From Euglena gracilis (Eukaryota; Euglenida; Euglenophyceae; Euglenales), in assembly GCA_039621445.1 (NCBI GenBank), contig CP154955.1:19758691-19822690 (forward strand): a DNA stretch of 64,000 nucleotides. The letters are read 5' to 3'. The translations under genes were made by a program, and so were the position numbers. Below are positions 24,401 to 54,716 of the stretch, in pieces. The stretch's first letter is position 1. Each line of letters begins with the position of its first letter. The notes beneath the pieces were generated by a model, which saw only the letters and a list, made by a program, of their open reading frames with translations, ran no database searches and had not been told where the DNA came from.

Positions 24401-25360
24401 TGTCCGATGAAAGCACAGTCCCCCCAAATGTGAAAAATTAGGTCTTGAGAAAATTCCGTTCCGGAGCAAACCAACAGAAAGTAACGAGCCCAGTCACAAC
24501 CGACACCTGTGCGCAAACATTGCTGCTGTGCATTTGTGGCGTGTGTTGGTGGGGGGTGGGGGCTTAGCGAAGCAGGGCCTTGGCAAGGCTGGTGCTCAGG
24601 AGGAGCGGCAAGGCCAGGGAAGACGGAACAGCGTGAAAAAGAAAGCGGGAAAACGAGGCACGAAATAACAGTACTGTCCACCTGTCGAACCAAACCTGAA
24701 ATACATCAATTCTCCATTCAGTATGCTAAAGGAACATAAAGAACTACCGCCGTTTGAAACACATGCAGGGAGTGTGTGCCATGCTCCCATAAAGGAGGGA
24801 AGGCACCTTTCCGGGGATGTCTTCATCACTGTCACCTTACCTTTTATTACCGACTGCCAGAACAGCCTTCCTGACCTCCACCAAAATGGTCTGGGACAAA
24901 GCATAAATCGTCATCACCATTACCATCACCATCACCACCACCACCACCACCACCACCACCATCGTCACCACCACCACCATCATCATCATCGTCACCATCA
25001 TCATCATAGCCAGCAGCTTCATTTTCATCATCATCTTCTTCACCTATTTTCATGAATTTTTCTAAAAAAACAGAGGCGATTGCAATTGAGTCTACACACG
25101 CCTCCTCTGACATAAACAACTGAATGCACTCGGACGTTGACCATGGCACTGGAAGCAGCAAAAATGGACTGGATCGAAGCCACTTTGCCCCAAATGGACA
25201 GAATTGTGTCTGCTTCACGCCCACCCCCTTCCCTGGGCAGGGCGGAGGTCAGCGGGTTGAGGTAGCCCCTACGCACCACCGGCGCCAACACGTGCAACAG
25301 CCGGGCCGCCACCTCCTGGCCACGGTCTGGGTCATGCCCCTCCATGAGGGGGGGGCTCAT
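16290..25360 (-). CDS. Unidentified large multi-exon protein or proteins
   Basis: I do not recognise this gene. GC-rich minus-strand exons with matching splice phases include 25280-25360 (starts MSPPLMEGHDPDRGQEVAAR, a possible first exon), about 24180-24321 (RTYYILYRPALLSPDLYGVL), about 23845-23955 (GPGVTQLTVAEFAAVEEW), 23328-23390, 21711-21890 (VVVGNRVALLTLQALAAHMG), 21449-21520 (RRRFEAALLMGTLHSALQAL), about 21070-21185, about 20950-21005 (RPLLLGWVERDNVEQ), about 20245-20320 (LERRLGPANNFVIGW), about 19870-19965 (SASLAELVQWLGQ), about 19650-19725 (DLWLHRFLADLERHTLMP), about 18600-18800, 17752-18034 (EVALTGLQWVAAWTGHFTCY), about 17360-17424, about 17165-17260, about 16690-16835 (LLHDTYYQPYVHDIPL) and about 16290-16455. 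The peptides are helix-prone, as in solenoid or HEAT-like proteins. One junction is well supported: donor 17752 and acceptor 17424 join RDDP to ATAAVFALGF in frame. The region may hold more than one gene, and its 3' part may belong to the lipase transcript. Confidence 0.45.
16937..17073. repeat. 12-bp tandem repeat, about 12 copies
   Basis: Units such as AGTGCGCGAATT, GGTGCACGAATT and AGTGCGCAAATC follow each other with point differences and one short unit. Confidence 0.9.
24911..25010. repeat. (CAC/CAT)n trinucleotide tract
   Basis: A run of CAC and CAT triplets within non-coding DNA. It reads as poly-His on plus and Met/Val/Asp tracts on minus, which are artefacts. Confidence 0.95.
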
Positions 25361-26264
25361 GACAGCCACAATGGGTTTGGACAAAATGGGATAACGATAA
25401 TATGGAACATAATACAACATAATATATGGAATATAATACAAAATAGAATTGAAAAAAGAAGTGGGATTATTTTCAAAATAAAAATAATTTGATTTTTATG
25501 GACTTCTGTTGTTTTGGGGGGGGTGCACTCAAAATACGAGAAAAAGAGCAAGGACAACTGAAAACAACACGTAAAAACAGTCTTGGGAAACTGCTGATCG
25601 GGCTCGGGGGGAAGGCGTGCCTCACACACCCCCATGGCCCATACCCGGAGGGGCCTGCGCGCCCTTCATCGAGGCGGAGGCGGCGGTGGTTGGGGCCGCA
25701 AGGCTGCGGTCGCCCCGCAGGAGGGACACGGCCATGGCACTGGCCGAGGGCCCCGGGCATGCCTGTGACAGGAGAGGAGGGAAGGGGGGCTCCTTGCCAC
25801 CTGAGGGTTGGCTTTAAGACACGGCCGGCCCCTGTGTAAAACCGGGGTTGTTTGCTGAGTCGGCGAGTCTTGTTCCGGCAACGGAAGCAGCGGCGGGGGG
25901 GGGGGGCGTGGCCTTGCCGAAACGCGCCGGCTTGCCGGTGGCCACACGCCCCCTCCTTCGACCTGGATGAACCATGAATGCAAGGGTTAAATACCCTTTT
26001 TACATTGTGTGGATTGGGCGAGTGGAGCAGCAGTGGACACTCTGCTTCGCGACGTCCCGGGCTGGGGCCTTGGGGTCCGATTCCAAAAATCACACCTGGC
26101 AGCCGGTTTCCGCCACGTCGCTTGCCCAGATCAACCCTCTTTGATCTCCTTTTGACTCATTCAGACACTTTCCATGACGAAAAATATGTTATCACGAGCT
26201 GAGATTCAGGAGGGTCGGAGATGCTTACATACGGAACGAACCCGGGTGGGGGAGTTGCAGGGTT

Positions 26265-26690
26265 GGATGGGAAGCCTTGAGGGGGGGGGTGGGTCGGACC
26301 CCCCCCTCCCGACATGGAGGGGGGGGGGTGGGTCGGACCCCCCCTCCTACCTCGAAACTGAGGGGGGGCCGAAATTTTTTCGATTTCATGGACGGGCAAA
26401 AGGCCGGAAATCGGGTCGAAATCGGTCAAAAATCCCTGATTTTTCTTTGAAAATAGATCCAAAAATGCTCATTTTTTGAATTTTTTTGAACATTTTTTTG
26501 GGGGAAAACACCAACATATCAAAAAATGGGCAATATGTCCAAAAGTCAGCAAAAGGGGTGTTTTTGCTCATTTTCCGGTGCGCAGCGCCGGAAGAAAATT
26601 TTCTGCTATTTTTGGCACCTGTCAAGGAGGGGGGGTGGGGGGGGTCCGGACCCCCTCCCAACATCTGGGGGGAGGTGGTCCGGACCAGGT
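26265..26690. repeat. Dispersed repeat, copy 1
   Basis: Nearly the same sequence as 48875-49265 in the same orientation, including CATCAAAAAATGGGCAATAT, GTCCAAAAGTCAGCAAAAGG and TTTTTGGCACCTGTCAAGGA. A companion segment (TACCTCAATACCGAAGGGCT) follows copy 2 at 49355 and occurs alone at 28441. Confidence 0.9.
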
Positions 26691-26799
26691 TTTGAATAGT
26701 GCTGAGCTCTTAATAAGCGCGCACCCACCCCTTCATTGACCCCTCCATACATACCGGCCCACTCCATGGAGCTCTTTTGCCTGAAATCCATGGGTTTTG

Positions 26800-27556
26800 T
26801 GCCAGAAACAGGGCGCCGGTGGGTCGAAAAACGCTCATTTTCGGCTCGAAAACAGTTTTTCCGGGTCCGGGAGGCCCAAAAACATTGTTTTGGTCAAAGA
26901 ATTTTTTTCGATTTTTTTTCGACTTTTTCGACCCGGTTTTGACCCAAAGTCAATGGGTCGGCGGCCCAAAACGGGGCGCCGGCGGGTCGAAAAACGCTCG
27001 TTTTCGGCTCAAAAACAGTTTTTCCGGGTCCGGGAGGCCCAAAAACATTGTTTTGGTCAAAAAATTTTTTTCGATTTTTTTCGACTTTTTCGACCCGGTT
27101 TTGACCCAAAGTCAATGGGTCGGCGGCCCAAAACGGGGCGCCGGCGGGTCGAAAAACGCTCGTTTTCGGCTCAAAAACAGTTTTTCCGGGTCCGGGAGGC
27201 CCAAAAACATCGTTTCGGGCAAAAATTTTTTTTTCGATTTTTTTCGACTTTTTCGACCCGGTTTTGACCCAAAGTCAATGGGTCGGCGGCCCAAAACGGG
27301 GCGCTGGCGGGTCGAAAAACGCTCGTTTTCGGCTCAAAAACAGTTTTTCTGGGTCCGGGAGGCCAAAAAACATCGTTTCGGGCAAAATTTTTTTTTCGAT
27401 TTTTTTCGACTTTTTTGACCCGGTTTTGACCCAAAGTCAATGGGTCGGTGGTCCAAAACGGGGCGCTGGCGGGTCGAAAAACGCTCGTTTTCGGCTCAAA
27501 AACAGTTTTTCCGGGTCCGGGAGGCCAAAAAAACATCGTTTCGGGCAAAAAATTTT
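26800..27556. repeat. 162-bp tandem array, about 4.6 copies
   Basis: AAAGTCAATGGGTCGG recurs at about 26946, 27108, 27271 and 27434, a spacing of 162-163 bp. Units contain GGGCGCCGGCGGGTCGAAAA and CCGGGTCCGGGAGGCC. A decayed two-copy array (about 215-bp unit with TATCTCGGGCT) follows at 27585-27990. Confidence 0.95.
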
Positions 27557-28069
27557 TTTCGACTTTTTTTGGCTGAAAATGACTAAGTCGGACAGAGGGA
27601 AAAGTGTACAAAATGGCCTGAAATGGCCCAAATTGGCCAAAAAACGCCCGTATCTCGGGCTGGGCGGGGAGTTGCGGGGAAACCAAAATCCCAGTAGATA
27701 GAGCGTTCCAAGGGCTTCAATTTAGGTCATTTCCTTTGATTTTGCATCATTTTCGAGAAATTTTGAAAACATCGATTTTTTGACCCCCACCCCCCGAAAA
27801 CGGCTAAGTCGAACAGAGGGAAAAGTGTACAAAACGGCCATCTGCGCCGAAAACGGCCGTATCTCGGGCTAGGCGGGGAGTTGCGGGGAAATCAAAATAC
27901 CGGTGGATGGGGCGTTCCAAGGGCTTCAAAATCGGACATTTCCTTTGATTTGGCTTCATTTTGGAGATATTTTGAAAATTGACATTTTTTGGCCGAAATG
28001 GCAGAGTCCAAAGGGGGGGGGGGCTTATCCAGGGGGGGCGGGCCGATCCTACCCAGTTTGGACCCCTTC

Positions 28070-28200
28070 GCGCGTGAATAACTCGGGCCTGGCGGGGAGT
28101 TGGGGGTCAAACCCAGGTGATTCGGAAACTAGAAATCCAGTCGCTCGCGACTGAAAAAAAAAATTCCGGGAACCGGGCCGGGATCATGGTGATAATCCAT
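28070..28200. repeat. Dispersed repeat shared with 62150-62375
   Basis: GGCCTGGCGGGGAGTT, GGTGATTCGGAAACT and AATCCAGTCGCTCGCGACTG recur at 62306-62371; the adjacent GGATCATGGTGATAATCC recurs inverted at about 62160-62182. Confidence 0.85.
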
Positions 28201-28212
28201 CGGTTCTCGGAA

Positions 28213-28259
28213 AAGAAAAGGGGGGGGGGGCGTGGGGAGGGGGGTGGGTAGAGGGGGGG

Positions 28260-28300
<41 letters not shown>

Positions 28301-28332
28301 CGGGGGGGGGGGGGGGGGGTAGGGGGGGGGGT
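28213..28332. repeat. Poly-G tract
   Basis: About 120 bases almost entirely G on the plus strand, the longest of many G or C homopolymers here. Confidence 0.95.
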
Positions 28333-28897
28333 TTCGCCGGTGGTAAGCTTCGCTCTTACCCATAAAGGGATAAGAGCTCAGCGACCCCCCCTACCACCTT
28401 ACCCCCCTAGGGGGGTTGTCGGGACCCCCCCCCCCACCTCCTACCTCAATACCGAAGGGCTTCCCATCCATCCCTGGGGAGTTGGGTAGGGGGAGGTGCG
28501 AATGGCGACATTCCAAATTAGAGAGGGTATAATGTCACGAGAGGGTATAATGAGATTTGGTATAATGTCACGGTTGGGATTGAGTAAAATTTAGGGTTAG
28601 GTTTGAGACCTGGGAAGGGGTGGCAGGGTGGGGGGAGGAGTAGGGGTCCTGGGCACCTGACATATGCCTCGAAATACTGTGTGGCTATACCCCGAAAGGG
28701 GAGGAAGGGGTCGGCTCGAGCGGCGTCCTTTCATCGGAGTTGCACACAAAAAAGGTGTAAGTGTGCCGATCCCGATGGCATAGATAGGTGGCGGGGACAA
28801 GCGTTGCCGAGTCACTGGGAGGCCAGCCCCAGGGAAGGGGCTCGGGGTAACGTGGAGAGGCTGCCGATAACTGGGGGTGAGGCAGGGAGGGATGCAA

Positions 28898-47327
<18,430 letters not shown>

Positions 47328-48874
47328 CGGCGGCGGTGGCGGTCGACGGACGGGGGGGGGGCAGCCTGGGAGTGGGGGGGATGACACCCCCCCCCCCTGG
47401 TTCCACCAAAGGAGGTTGGCTCCAACCAGGTCAGGCGACTGACTGAGTTGGCGCGGGTGGGACGGTCTGTGTGGCGACGGGGATGCTGCTGCACCGTATG
47501 AAACACCGCAGGGACCATGTGCAGGGACCGTGACAAGGATGCCATAACATATTTTTGGGTGGAAAGAGTTTCACAGGGGAAGTCAGGCACCGGCTACGAC
47601 ATGTGCACAACAAAACTGATACTTTTTTTGTGCGTGCGCGGATGGCTGAAATCTCCATTGATCAGCAGATGGCGCACGGTGCATCAAAATGCAACATGTT
47701 CTGTTCTTTGACTAAAATTTTGCAATTTCGAATTTTGTTGGTTCCCGATTGGACCCCGCTTGGGCCTAGTCCCAGCCTGAGGGGGTTGGCCAGCAGCCGT
47801 TCCCAGCCGGTCCAAATTTTCTGGCCACTGAGCTGCACTGCTGGGGAGGGGGTTGGCGGGTCGCTCAGCGACGTGCTGGGCTGGACCCCAGGGGCGAGGG
47901 GCCCAGCCGGAAGCCAAGCTGGACCGGGTGATCCCAAAAGTAGCCAAAGAAAATCCAGCCCGGATTGGGACGGTTCGTCCCGCGGTTCGGGGCAGCTCTG
48001 CCCAGCTGAGCTGAGCTGGCCCCAAATTAATCCAGCGGACCACCCCGGCACAGGGAGGCTTGGGGGTGGCCCCCCAGCGGGGAAGTGGGGGGGGGGGCGG
48101 GTACCTCCCACCCACAACAACATTGTGAAAATAAAAATTTCTTTGGAGCCGAAGGCGCCGAAGGAAAATATTGACCTAATATCCCCCCCCCCTGAAATAA
48201 GGGAAAGCAGTCGGATCCCCCCACCCATGGGGTTTTGGAGCAGGGGGGGGGGGGGGAAAGCAACTGGGCCCTTCAAATTATGCAAGTCAAAAAAATGCAA
48301 AAAAATGCAAAAAAATGCAAAAAAATGCAAAAAAATGCAACTTGCATGAAAAACCTGAGAAAAAGCTGGAATATAACAGAGCTTTGCTGCCTAAGATCAA
48401 AAAAAATTTCCAGGGCAAAATATTTTATGCAAAAAAATGCAAAAAAAAATGCAAAAAAATCCATAAATATGGCAACCAACAACAAAAAAATTTTCCAGGG
48501 CAAAACATTATATGTAGAAAATGCAAAAATATGCAAAAAAATTCAAACATATGGCAACCAACTACAAAAAATTTTTCCGGGGAAAATATTTTATGCAAAA
48601 AAATGCAAAAAAATGCAAAAAAATGCAAATTTTGGGAAAAGCCGATTATGCAAAAAAATGCAAATTATGCAAGTTGCATTTCCCCCCCCCCTGTTTGGAG
48701 TCCCGAACACGGGTGGTGGGGGGGGGGTCGGCATCCTTCTGCAAGCTGCAGGCGTGTCCCCCTCTCCCATGGGTGGGGTCCAATTGAATTAAGGAAACCA
48801 CCTACGGAGTTTGGGGGGGAAGAGGGGGGTGATCCTGGACCCCCTCCCCCTGTGCGAAAAGGCCTGTGGGCAGG

Positions 48875-49390
48875 GATGGATGGGAAGCCATGAGGGGGGG
48901 GGTCGGAGCCCCTCCCGACACGGAGGGGGGGGGGTCGGACTTCCTACCTCGAAACTGAGGGGGGCCGAAAATTTTTCGATTTCATGGACAGGCAAAGGGC
49001 CGGAAATCGGTCAAAATCAATCGGTCAAAAATCGATTTCGATGAAATCGATCCAAAAATGCTCATTTTCTGAAATTTGTTGAACATTTTTTTGGGAACAC
49101 ACCAACACATCAAAAAATGGGCAATATGTCCAAAAGTCAGCAAAAGGGGTGTTTTTGCTCATTTTCCGGCGCACAGCGCCGAAAATGAGCAAAAATAGCA
49201 AAAAGGAAACTTTCTGCTATTTTTGGCACCTGTCAAGGAGGGGGGTGGGGGGTCCGGACCCCCCCCCCCACATCTAGGGGGGGGGTGGTCCGGACCCCCC
49301 CCTACCACCTTACCCCCCAGGGGGGGGGTGGTCGGGACCCCCCTGCCACCTACCTCAATACCGAAGGGCTTCCCATCCATCCCTGCCACC
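48875..49390. repeat. Dispersed repeat, copy 2
   Basis: Same family and orientation as 26265-26690, about 22 kb away, followed by the TACCTCAATACCGAAGGGCT companion segment. Confidence 0.9.
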
Positions 49391-50079
49391 AGAGCATGCA
49401 AAGAAAATTTTAACCAAAGAAACGGCATCCACGGAAATACGGGAAAGCCTAGTGGGGGTCGGACCCCAAGGTAGGGTGGGGTGGTCCACCCCTCCCCAAT
49501 CACCTGGGGTTTCGGAATTCCAACACAACTCTGGGGGGTTGCCCCCCCCCCCCAACCCTGGGAAAAACCCCGCGCAAAATGACGAAAAGTTTTTGGGGCT
49601 TTTGGGCTTCAAAAATGTCCAAAATTGTGTTTTCAGGTGAGTTTTTTTTTATAAAAAATTGACAAAAATAGGTTACAAAACATAATTTTTCTGGTGCAAA
49701 GCGGGGGGGAAGAAAAGTTCTTGGTTCCAGGGGGTGCCTGGACCCCCTTGGCCTGGGAGGGGGGGAGTCCAGACCTCCATCGCATCCCCCTGCACAAAAC
49801 CAACACCCACTGAATACCCTGGGGAAGCCAAAGCAGAAAAAAGCAAAAAAAGGTGAGCCGGATGGCAAAAGTGAGCCGGATGGCAAAACAGTTAAACGCA
49901 CAGGGCGAGTGCCAGATGGCACCGCGGCGCACTGCAACGGAGTGTGCCACGGGCCCGGCAGTGCCTAATGGGGTGGGCTCTGCCACTCCCACCGAACCAC
50001 GCCCCAGGGTCCTGTAGCGTCCTCGGGGCAGCAGCGGTGGGGGCACGAGGGAGGACGGAAGAGGAAGGAGCAGGAGGAG

Positions 50080-50352
50080 GAGGAGGAGGGGATACAGGTG
50101 GTGGCTTCAAGAGAAACCGTCTGGCCCAAAGCTTTGTTCAGGCTTTGCAGAGCAACATGCAAAACCTGCAGCAAATTGAAAAAAAATAGGCAGCGGAAAT
50201 CAAATATAGAAAAATTTCGGAAAGAGAAAATGGAGGACAGCTGGGTCAAAGAACAAGAAAAACTCAACCGAGATACGCTGGAAAACGACGAGCATAAGAG
50301 CATAATCTGGCCAGGTAAGGGAAAAATACAGCCTCTTATGGTGGTTCAGTAA
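50080..50352 (+). pseudogene. Lys/Glu/Gln-rich coiled-coil fragment, frameshifted
   Basis: On the plus strand one frame reads GGGFKRNRLAQSFVQALQSN and continues MQNLQQIEKK to a stop at an A8 run; immediately after it another frame continues QRKSNIEKFRKEKMEDSW and KEQEKLNRDTLENDEH and ends at 50352. The two halves look like one coiled-coil protein broken at the A run. Composition is AT-rich and intronless, like the ORFs at 1-1423, so it may be a decayed piece of a mobile-element gag-type gene. It is the only plus-strand coding candidate in the window. A conventional gene with an intron at this point cannot be excluded. Confidence 0.35.
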
Positions 50353-51612
50353 CTCCTCTCGGGCCTGAGGACACCGACACAATGAAACCAATCATCAGGA
50401 AAAAGACGTGGAAAACTGCTGGCTGGGGACTTTTTGTGTTGGGCTATACCCCTAGAATGAGGCCTCCTGGCCAATTTTTTTTTCAGCAAAAAAAAGCAAA
50501 AAATAGACCGCCCCAAAAAATAAGACACCCCTTGAAATTTTGTCAAAATTCCAAAAAATACCCCCCCTCCAAAACAAAGAAAAAACCCCGAAAATGGGTG
50601 ATTTTTCGACTCTTTTATTTTCACCCACCCCTCAGGCGTTACAATTGGCCTTTTTTTGAGGCAGTTTTTGGTCTTTCCCAAAAATAGTCCTGTTTTGGAT
50701 TTTTTGGGGGGGGTTTTTGGACACTCCCGCAGGAAGACTTTTGGGGGTGCATTTCAGAACAAAAAAATCAATCACACGTCGACCCCCTAATATAACACCC
50801 TTGGGATCGACAAAAAGCAGACCCGATAGGGAGGTTTAGCCTTGACAAGGCTTGGGGTTGCCTCCCTGGCAAAGCCGTGGTCAGGCGGGTCAGGGTTGCG
50901 TCGGCAGGAAAGAGTGCGCATGACAGAGCGTGGGGGAGGGGCACTCTTCAGTGCGGGCAAATGCCAGTGCGCCCGCCAGGGGCAAGGCAGTAGCCCGGCA
51001 GGCAGAGCGGACGGCAGAATTAGAGCCGGCTGTGGCCGCCGCCGACGCTGTTTGCGCATTGGGGGGGGGGTGAGAGGAAAACGTTGGCCCCCTGCCCACG
51101 TCATCCTTCTATCGTACAAACACTGGACCACCAGAATCCCCAGACTGCACCTCCAATTCTCATCAAAAAATGTCCCCTGAATATTTTCAACACTCTGGGA
51201 GAGGGCTGTTTAGCAGAAACTGTTGCAGTGCACATTGACGAACACAAGAACACAACAATGAAAAAAGACAGCGCACCCCACACAGGCACAAACACGCACA
51301 CAGACACACATGCGCCCACAAGCGTATGCATAGCACGTGCAGGCTCTGTACGTACTCCACAAAGCAATACTGCTGCATTCTTCCGGTCAGCAGGAAAGGG
51401 GGGTGTCGGAGACAGCCACGATAGGGCGACCTGGTCAACCGTGGTGCGGACCACCATGGTATGACTCTCCAGGTCTCCAGGGCACAACCATTGCAACCAC
51501 AGCATCCGTTGTTTCCCTCGGGGGTGTGCAGATATGGGCGAGGCGCGGTTCGCAGGGCAGGGGTCAGATGGGTGGGGTGTGCGGGCGTTGCCGTCAGAGG
51601 GGTTGGCCGCGC

Positions 51613-54503
51613 TCAGCGCCGCAGGTGGGGGCCGGGGGGCCCGCCGCGTGGCGGGAGGGCGGGGGAGGGGGCGGGCGGGGGCGGGGCCTGCTGCAGGAGC
51701 TGCTGCGTCTGAAGCCGGCGCTGCCTGAGAGACGGGAGGCGGGGAGGGAGGGGGGGGGACGACATATTCATCGCAGAGAGGGGAACTAGACAGTCCACTT
51801 TGGAGCCCATTTTTAGACGTATCTGCAGGACGCATCCAACGGCCAGAACCAGGGCTCGTTTTAAGGCCCCCGGGGGTGGGGTTCCACACCCACCCAACCA
51901 GCCCGGCACGGGATCCCCTCTGGGGGGGGGGGCAAGTCGGGCCATCTCAGGGCATTTCGCGCCGACACCCATACCCAGGTCTCTGGCCCGGCAACCCCCC
52001 CTCGGGGGAGGGGGTCGGCCCCCAGGGAGGTCTTCTGAGTTAAAAAGAAGCCTGGCTAAAACCTCCCAAAAAAAGGCCCCCTTGGAATTTAAACAACCAA
52101 ATATGTTTGACGTGAGCTTGGCTGAAGAAGATGCAAATAAATGCATGGTCCGCATATGGCATAATGTGAAGCCCCCACACTGAAATGGGTACTGCGGGGT
52201 ATGTGTGTGGGGTGTGTGTGGCTGTATGAGGGGTACGTGTGGGGTGACAGTGGCAGCTGGGGGTGTTTTGTGTTTGGTAATTTGTGTGTAATAGGAGGGG
52301 TGACAGTGGGGGAAATGGTGAAGCGGTCTGTGACTAAAAAAAGGTTCCTTAATTTTGGGGGTTATATGTGTGTGTGTGTGTGTGTGTGTGCGGTGTGGGG
52401 TGTGTGGCGGGTATATGAGGGGTGACAGTGGGGTGGGGTACAGCAGGGGGTGTGGGGTGTGGGATGTGGGGTGTGTGGGGATGTACGTGGGTTACTGTGG
52501 GTGCCGCGGGTTGCTGTGGGGGATTCAATTCACTCTATCTCACTCCGGAATAACTGGCATAATTCCTGTTTTCATATTCTGGTCTATTACTGTCTATCCC
52601 AGACTGGAACATCTCCCCCCTCCCTGCCACTAATAAAAAATTCAGCACTTTGCACATTTTTTTTTGGCTCCACCCATACGTAAACTCCCTTGTGTGGGAC
52701 CCCCCCCCCGGATGTGGGACCACCCCTGCCACAGGGGGGTCTGGGGCAGACATTCATTTGGTGTGGTTCACAAAAAGCGTTGAACCACAAAATTTTTCCA
52801 CGTGTCCGCAAGTGAGCCACAATTTTCCTTTTGGTGTCCACAAGAGAACCACAAAAATTTTTTTGGCGTCCGCAAAAAAATATGATGCCCAGAAAACTTG
52901 ATTTAGAATCATAAAACAATTATGCACTTTCACAACTCAAAACGGATTGACCTTTAAACTTTTAAATTGTAAAGAGACTGTTTGTTAAATTTGTTTTGAC
53001 TTTGGAGAAGGGGAGCCTCCAGATGAGCTTGAAGAGGAGCCTCGAAATGTGTACTTGAAGGCTGCATAACTGTTTTTCTTTGTCTGGTTTTGTTTTTCTG
53101 CATAATTTTTTTAAAGTTTTGTTCTTTGAAAAGCAAAACAACAACAATGGAAAAAGCAAACGGAAAAACAATTAGACAGAAATTTCCTTGATCGCAAGGG
53201 TGAACTCGAATGGGTCAAAATGATTCAAAAACAAAATGGCAAAAAAATATGGCCCAAAAAGGAAAGAAAAAGCCCGAAACAATCTGCATTGGCCCAAATA
53301 GACCTCGAAAAATATGTGGTCAAAAATGCTGGAATGGGCAAATATGCTTTGGAAAACACCTGCAAAAACTCGATATATGCACTAAATATGTGCAAAATAT
53401 GCGAAATATGCACTTTATGGCCAAAAAGATGAAATATGGGCTAAATGTGCGAAATATGCGCAAAATATCCTCTCCTCATACAGTCATAATTCCCCCCATG
53501 GACTGCTTCAAACCTGCTGGGAAAGAGAGGCAAATGTCAGCAGGTGTTGAAAAAATTGGTGTCCTCATGAACCACAAAAAATTTTTGGTGTCCACAAATG
53601 AACCACAAGATTTTTTTGGTGTTCACAGGTGAACCACAAAAACATTTCTGGCGTCCACAGTGAACTACAAAATGACAACCTTGGTGCACCAAACAAAATG
53701 AATGTCTGGCCTGGGGAGTGAAGAGAAACCTGGCAACTGACATACAAACTCTGGATCATATTGGGGGGTTGTGTGTGGATGTATGTACATAGATATACGT
53801 GCATGAACGCATGTTTACGCGCACGTATTTATATACATGAATTTATTATGTGAAATAAAATGCTTGCATGTATGGTACACTATATCATGTCATAATATGA
53901 ATGTCAGGTATGCATTTTTGTAGAAACCACATGCGTGTATAATGCCGTATGTATGTTCGTGTGGATGGATGGTTGGATGGATGGAAGGAGGGATGGATGG
54001 ATGGATGGGTGGATGGATGGGTGTATATGTATGTATATACGTATGTATGCATGCATGTGTGCATGCATGAATGTGTGTATGCATGAACATATGTGGGTGT
54101 GTATGTGTGCATTTGTGCTTTGTTTAAATGCGAATGTCATCAGTTGGTTGGGCAAGCAGACTCGGGGAGGGGAAAACTGGCACTGTTCACATAATGTGCA
54201 CGAGATGCCAGCCAAAGCATCCAGAACAGCTTTAAAACAATTGCTTCATTCTGGATGCCTCCCGCCCCCCCCCCCCCCTCCAACAGGGCGGGACAACATC
54301 AACAACACCCGGGGGGGGGGGGCACACAGGAACTGCTGCCGCTGCCGCTCCTGCTCCTGTGTGAGGCCCCCCAGCACAGCAGGGCTTGGCTGCGCGCCAC
54401 CCGCCGAGGCCGGAGACAGCGGCGCTGGGCCGCACCGCGGCCGTTTCGGGTCCGGGTGGGGGCACAGCGCTCCATCGCCCGGTGCCCTTAAAACGGTTCC
54501 CAT
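51613..54503 (-). CDS. Small Gln/Pro-rich protein of unknown function
   Basis: Two exons, 54328-54503 and 51613-51724, joined by a GT-AG intron with matching phase (2 plus 1). They encode about 95 residues: [20 protein letters not shown], a Pro/Ala/Gly-rich middle, a short helix [20 protein letters not shown] that crosses the junction, then [26 protein letters not shown] and a TGA stop. The continuity of the Gln/Arg helix across the splice site is the best evidence that this is real. I do not recognise the family. The ATG at 54503 is the first in frame after a low-complexity T-rich upstream region, but an additional 5' exon is possible. Confidence 0.5.
52747..53708. mobile_element. Candidate nonautonomous element with inverted ends
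   Basis: The ends share CAGACATTCATTT in inverted orientation (52747 on plus; complement ending at 53708). Inside both ends are direct repeats of a roughly 30-bp unit, for example GTGAACCACAAAAA and TTTTTTTGGCGTCC. The centre (52920-53480) is AT-rich with no ORF of note. It lies in the intron of the small Gln/Pro-rich gene. Confidence 0.45.
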
Positions 54504-54589
54504 TGCCAGGAGCTTGGGGGAGGGCCTTTCCGTGGGGAAATGTGCCAGAATTGCAAACAAAATCAAACATATATAAAATTTAAATCTAT

Positions 54590-54716
<127 letters not shown>

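Larger units (their letters stand above)
48290..51612. other. Non-coding interval with repeats and one decayed plus-strand fragment
   Basis: Contains an A-rich tract built on a roughly 10-bp TGCAAAAAAA motif (48290-48670), a copy of a dispersed repeat (48875-49390) and G/C homopolymers. Apart from the coiled-coil fragment at 50080-50352 I see no coding signal here. Confidence 0.5.

Noticed and set aside
26777-27701. Open frames of up to 213 codons on both strands
   Set aside because: Direct product of a 162-bp tandem repeat whose length is a multiple of three. The frames are open on both strands, which real genes do not do.
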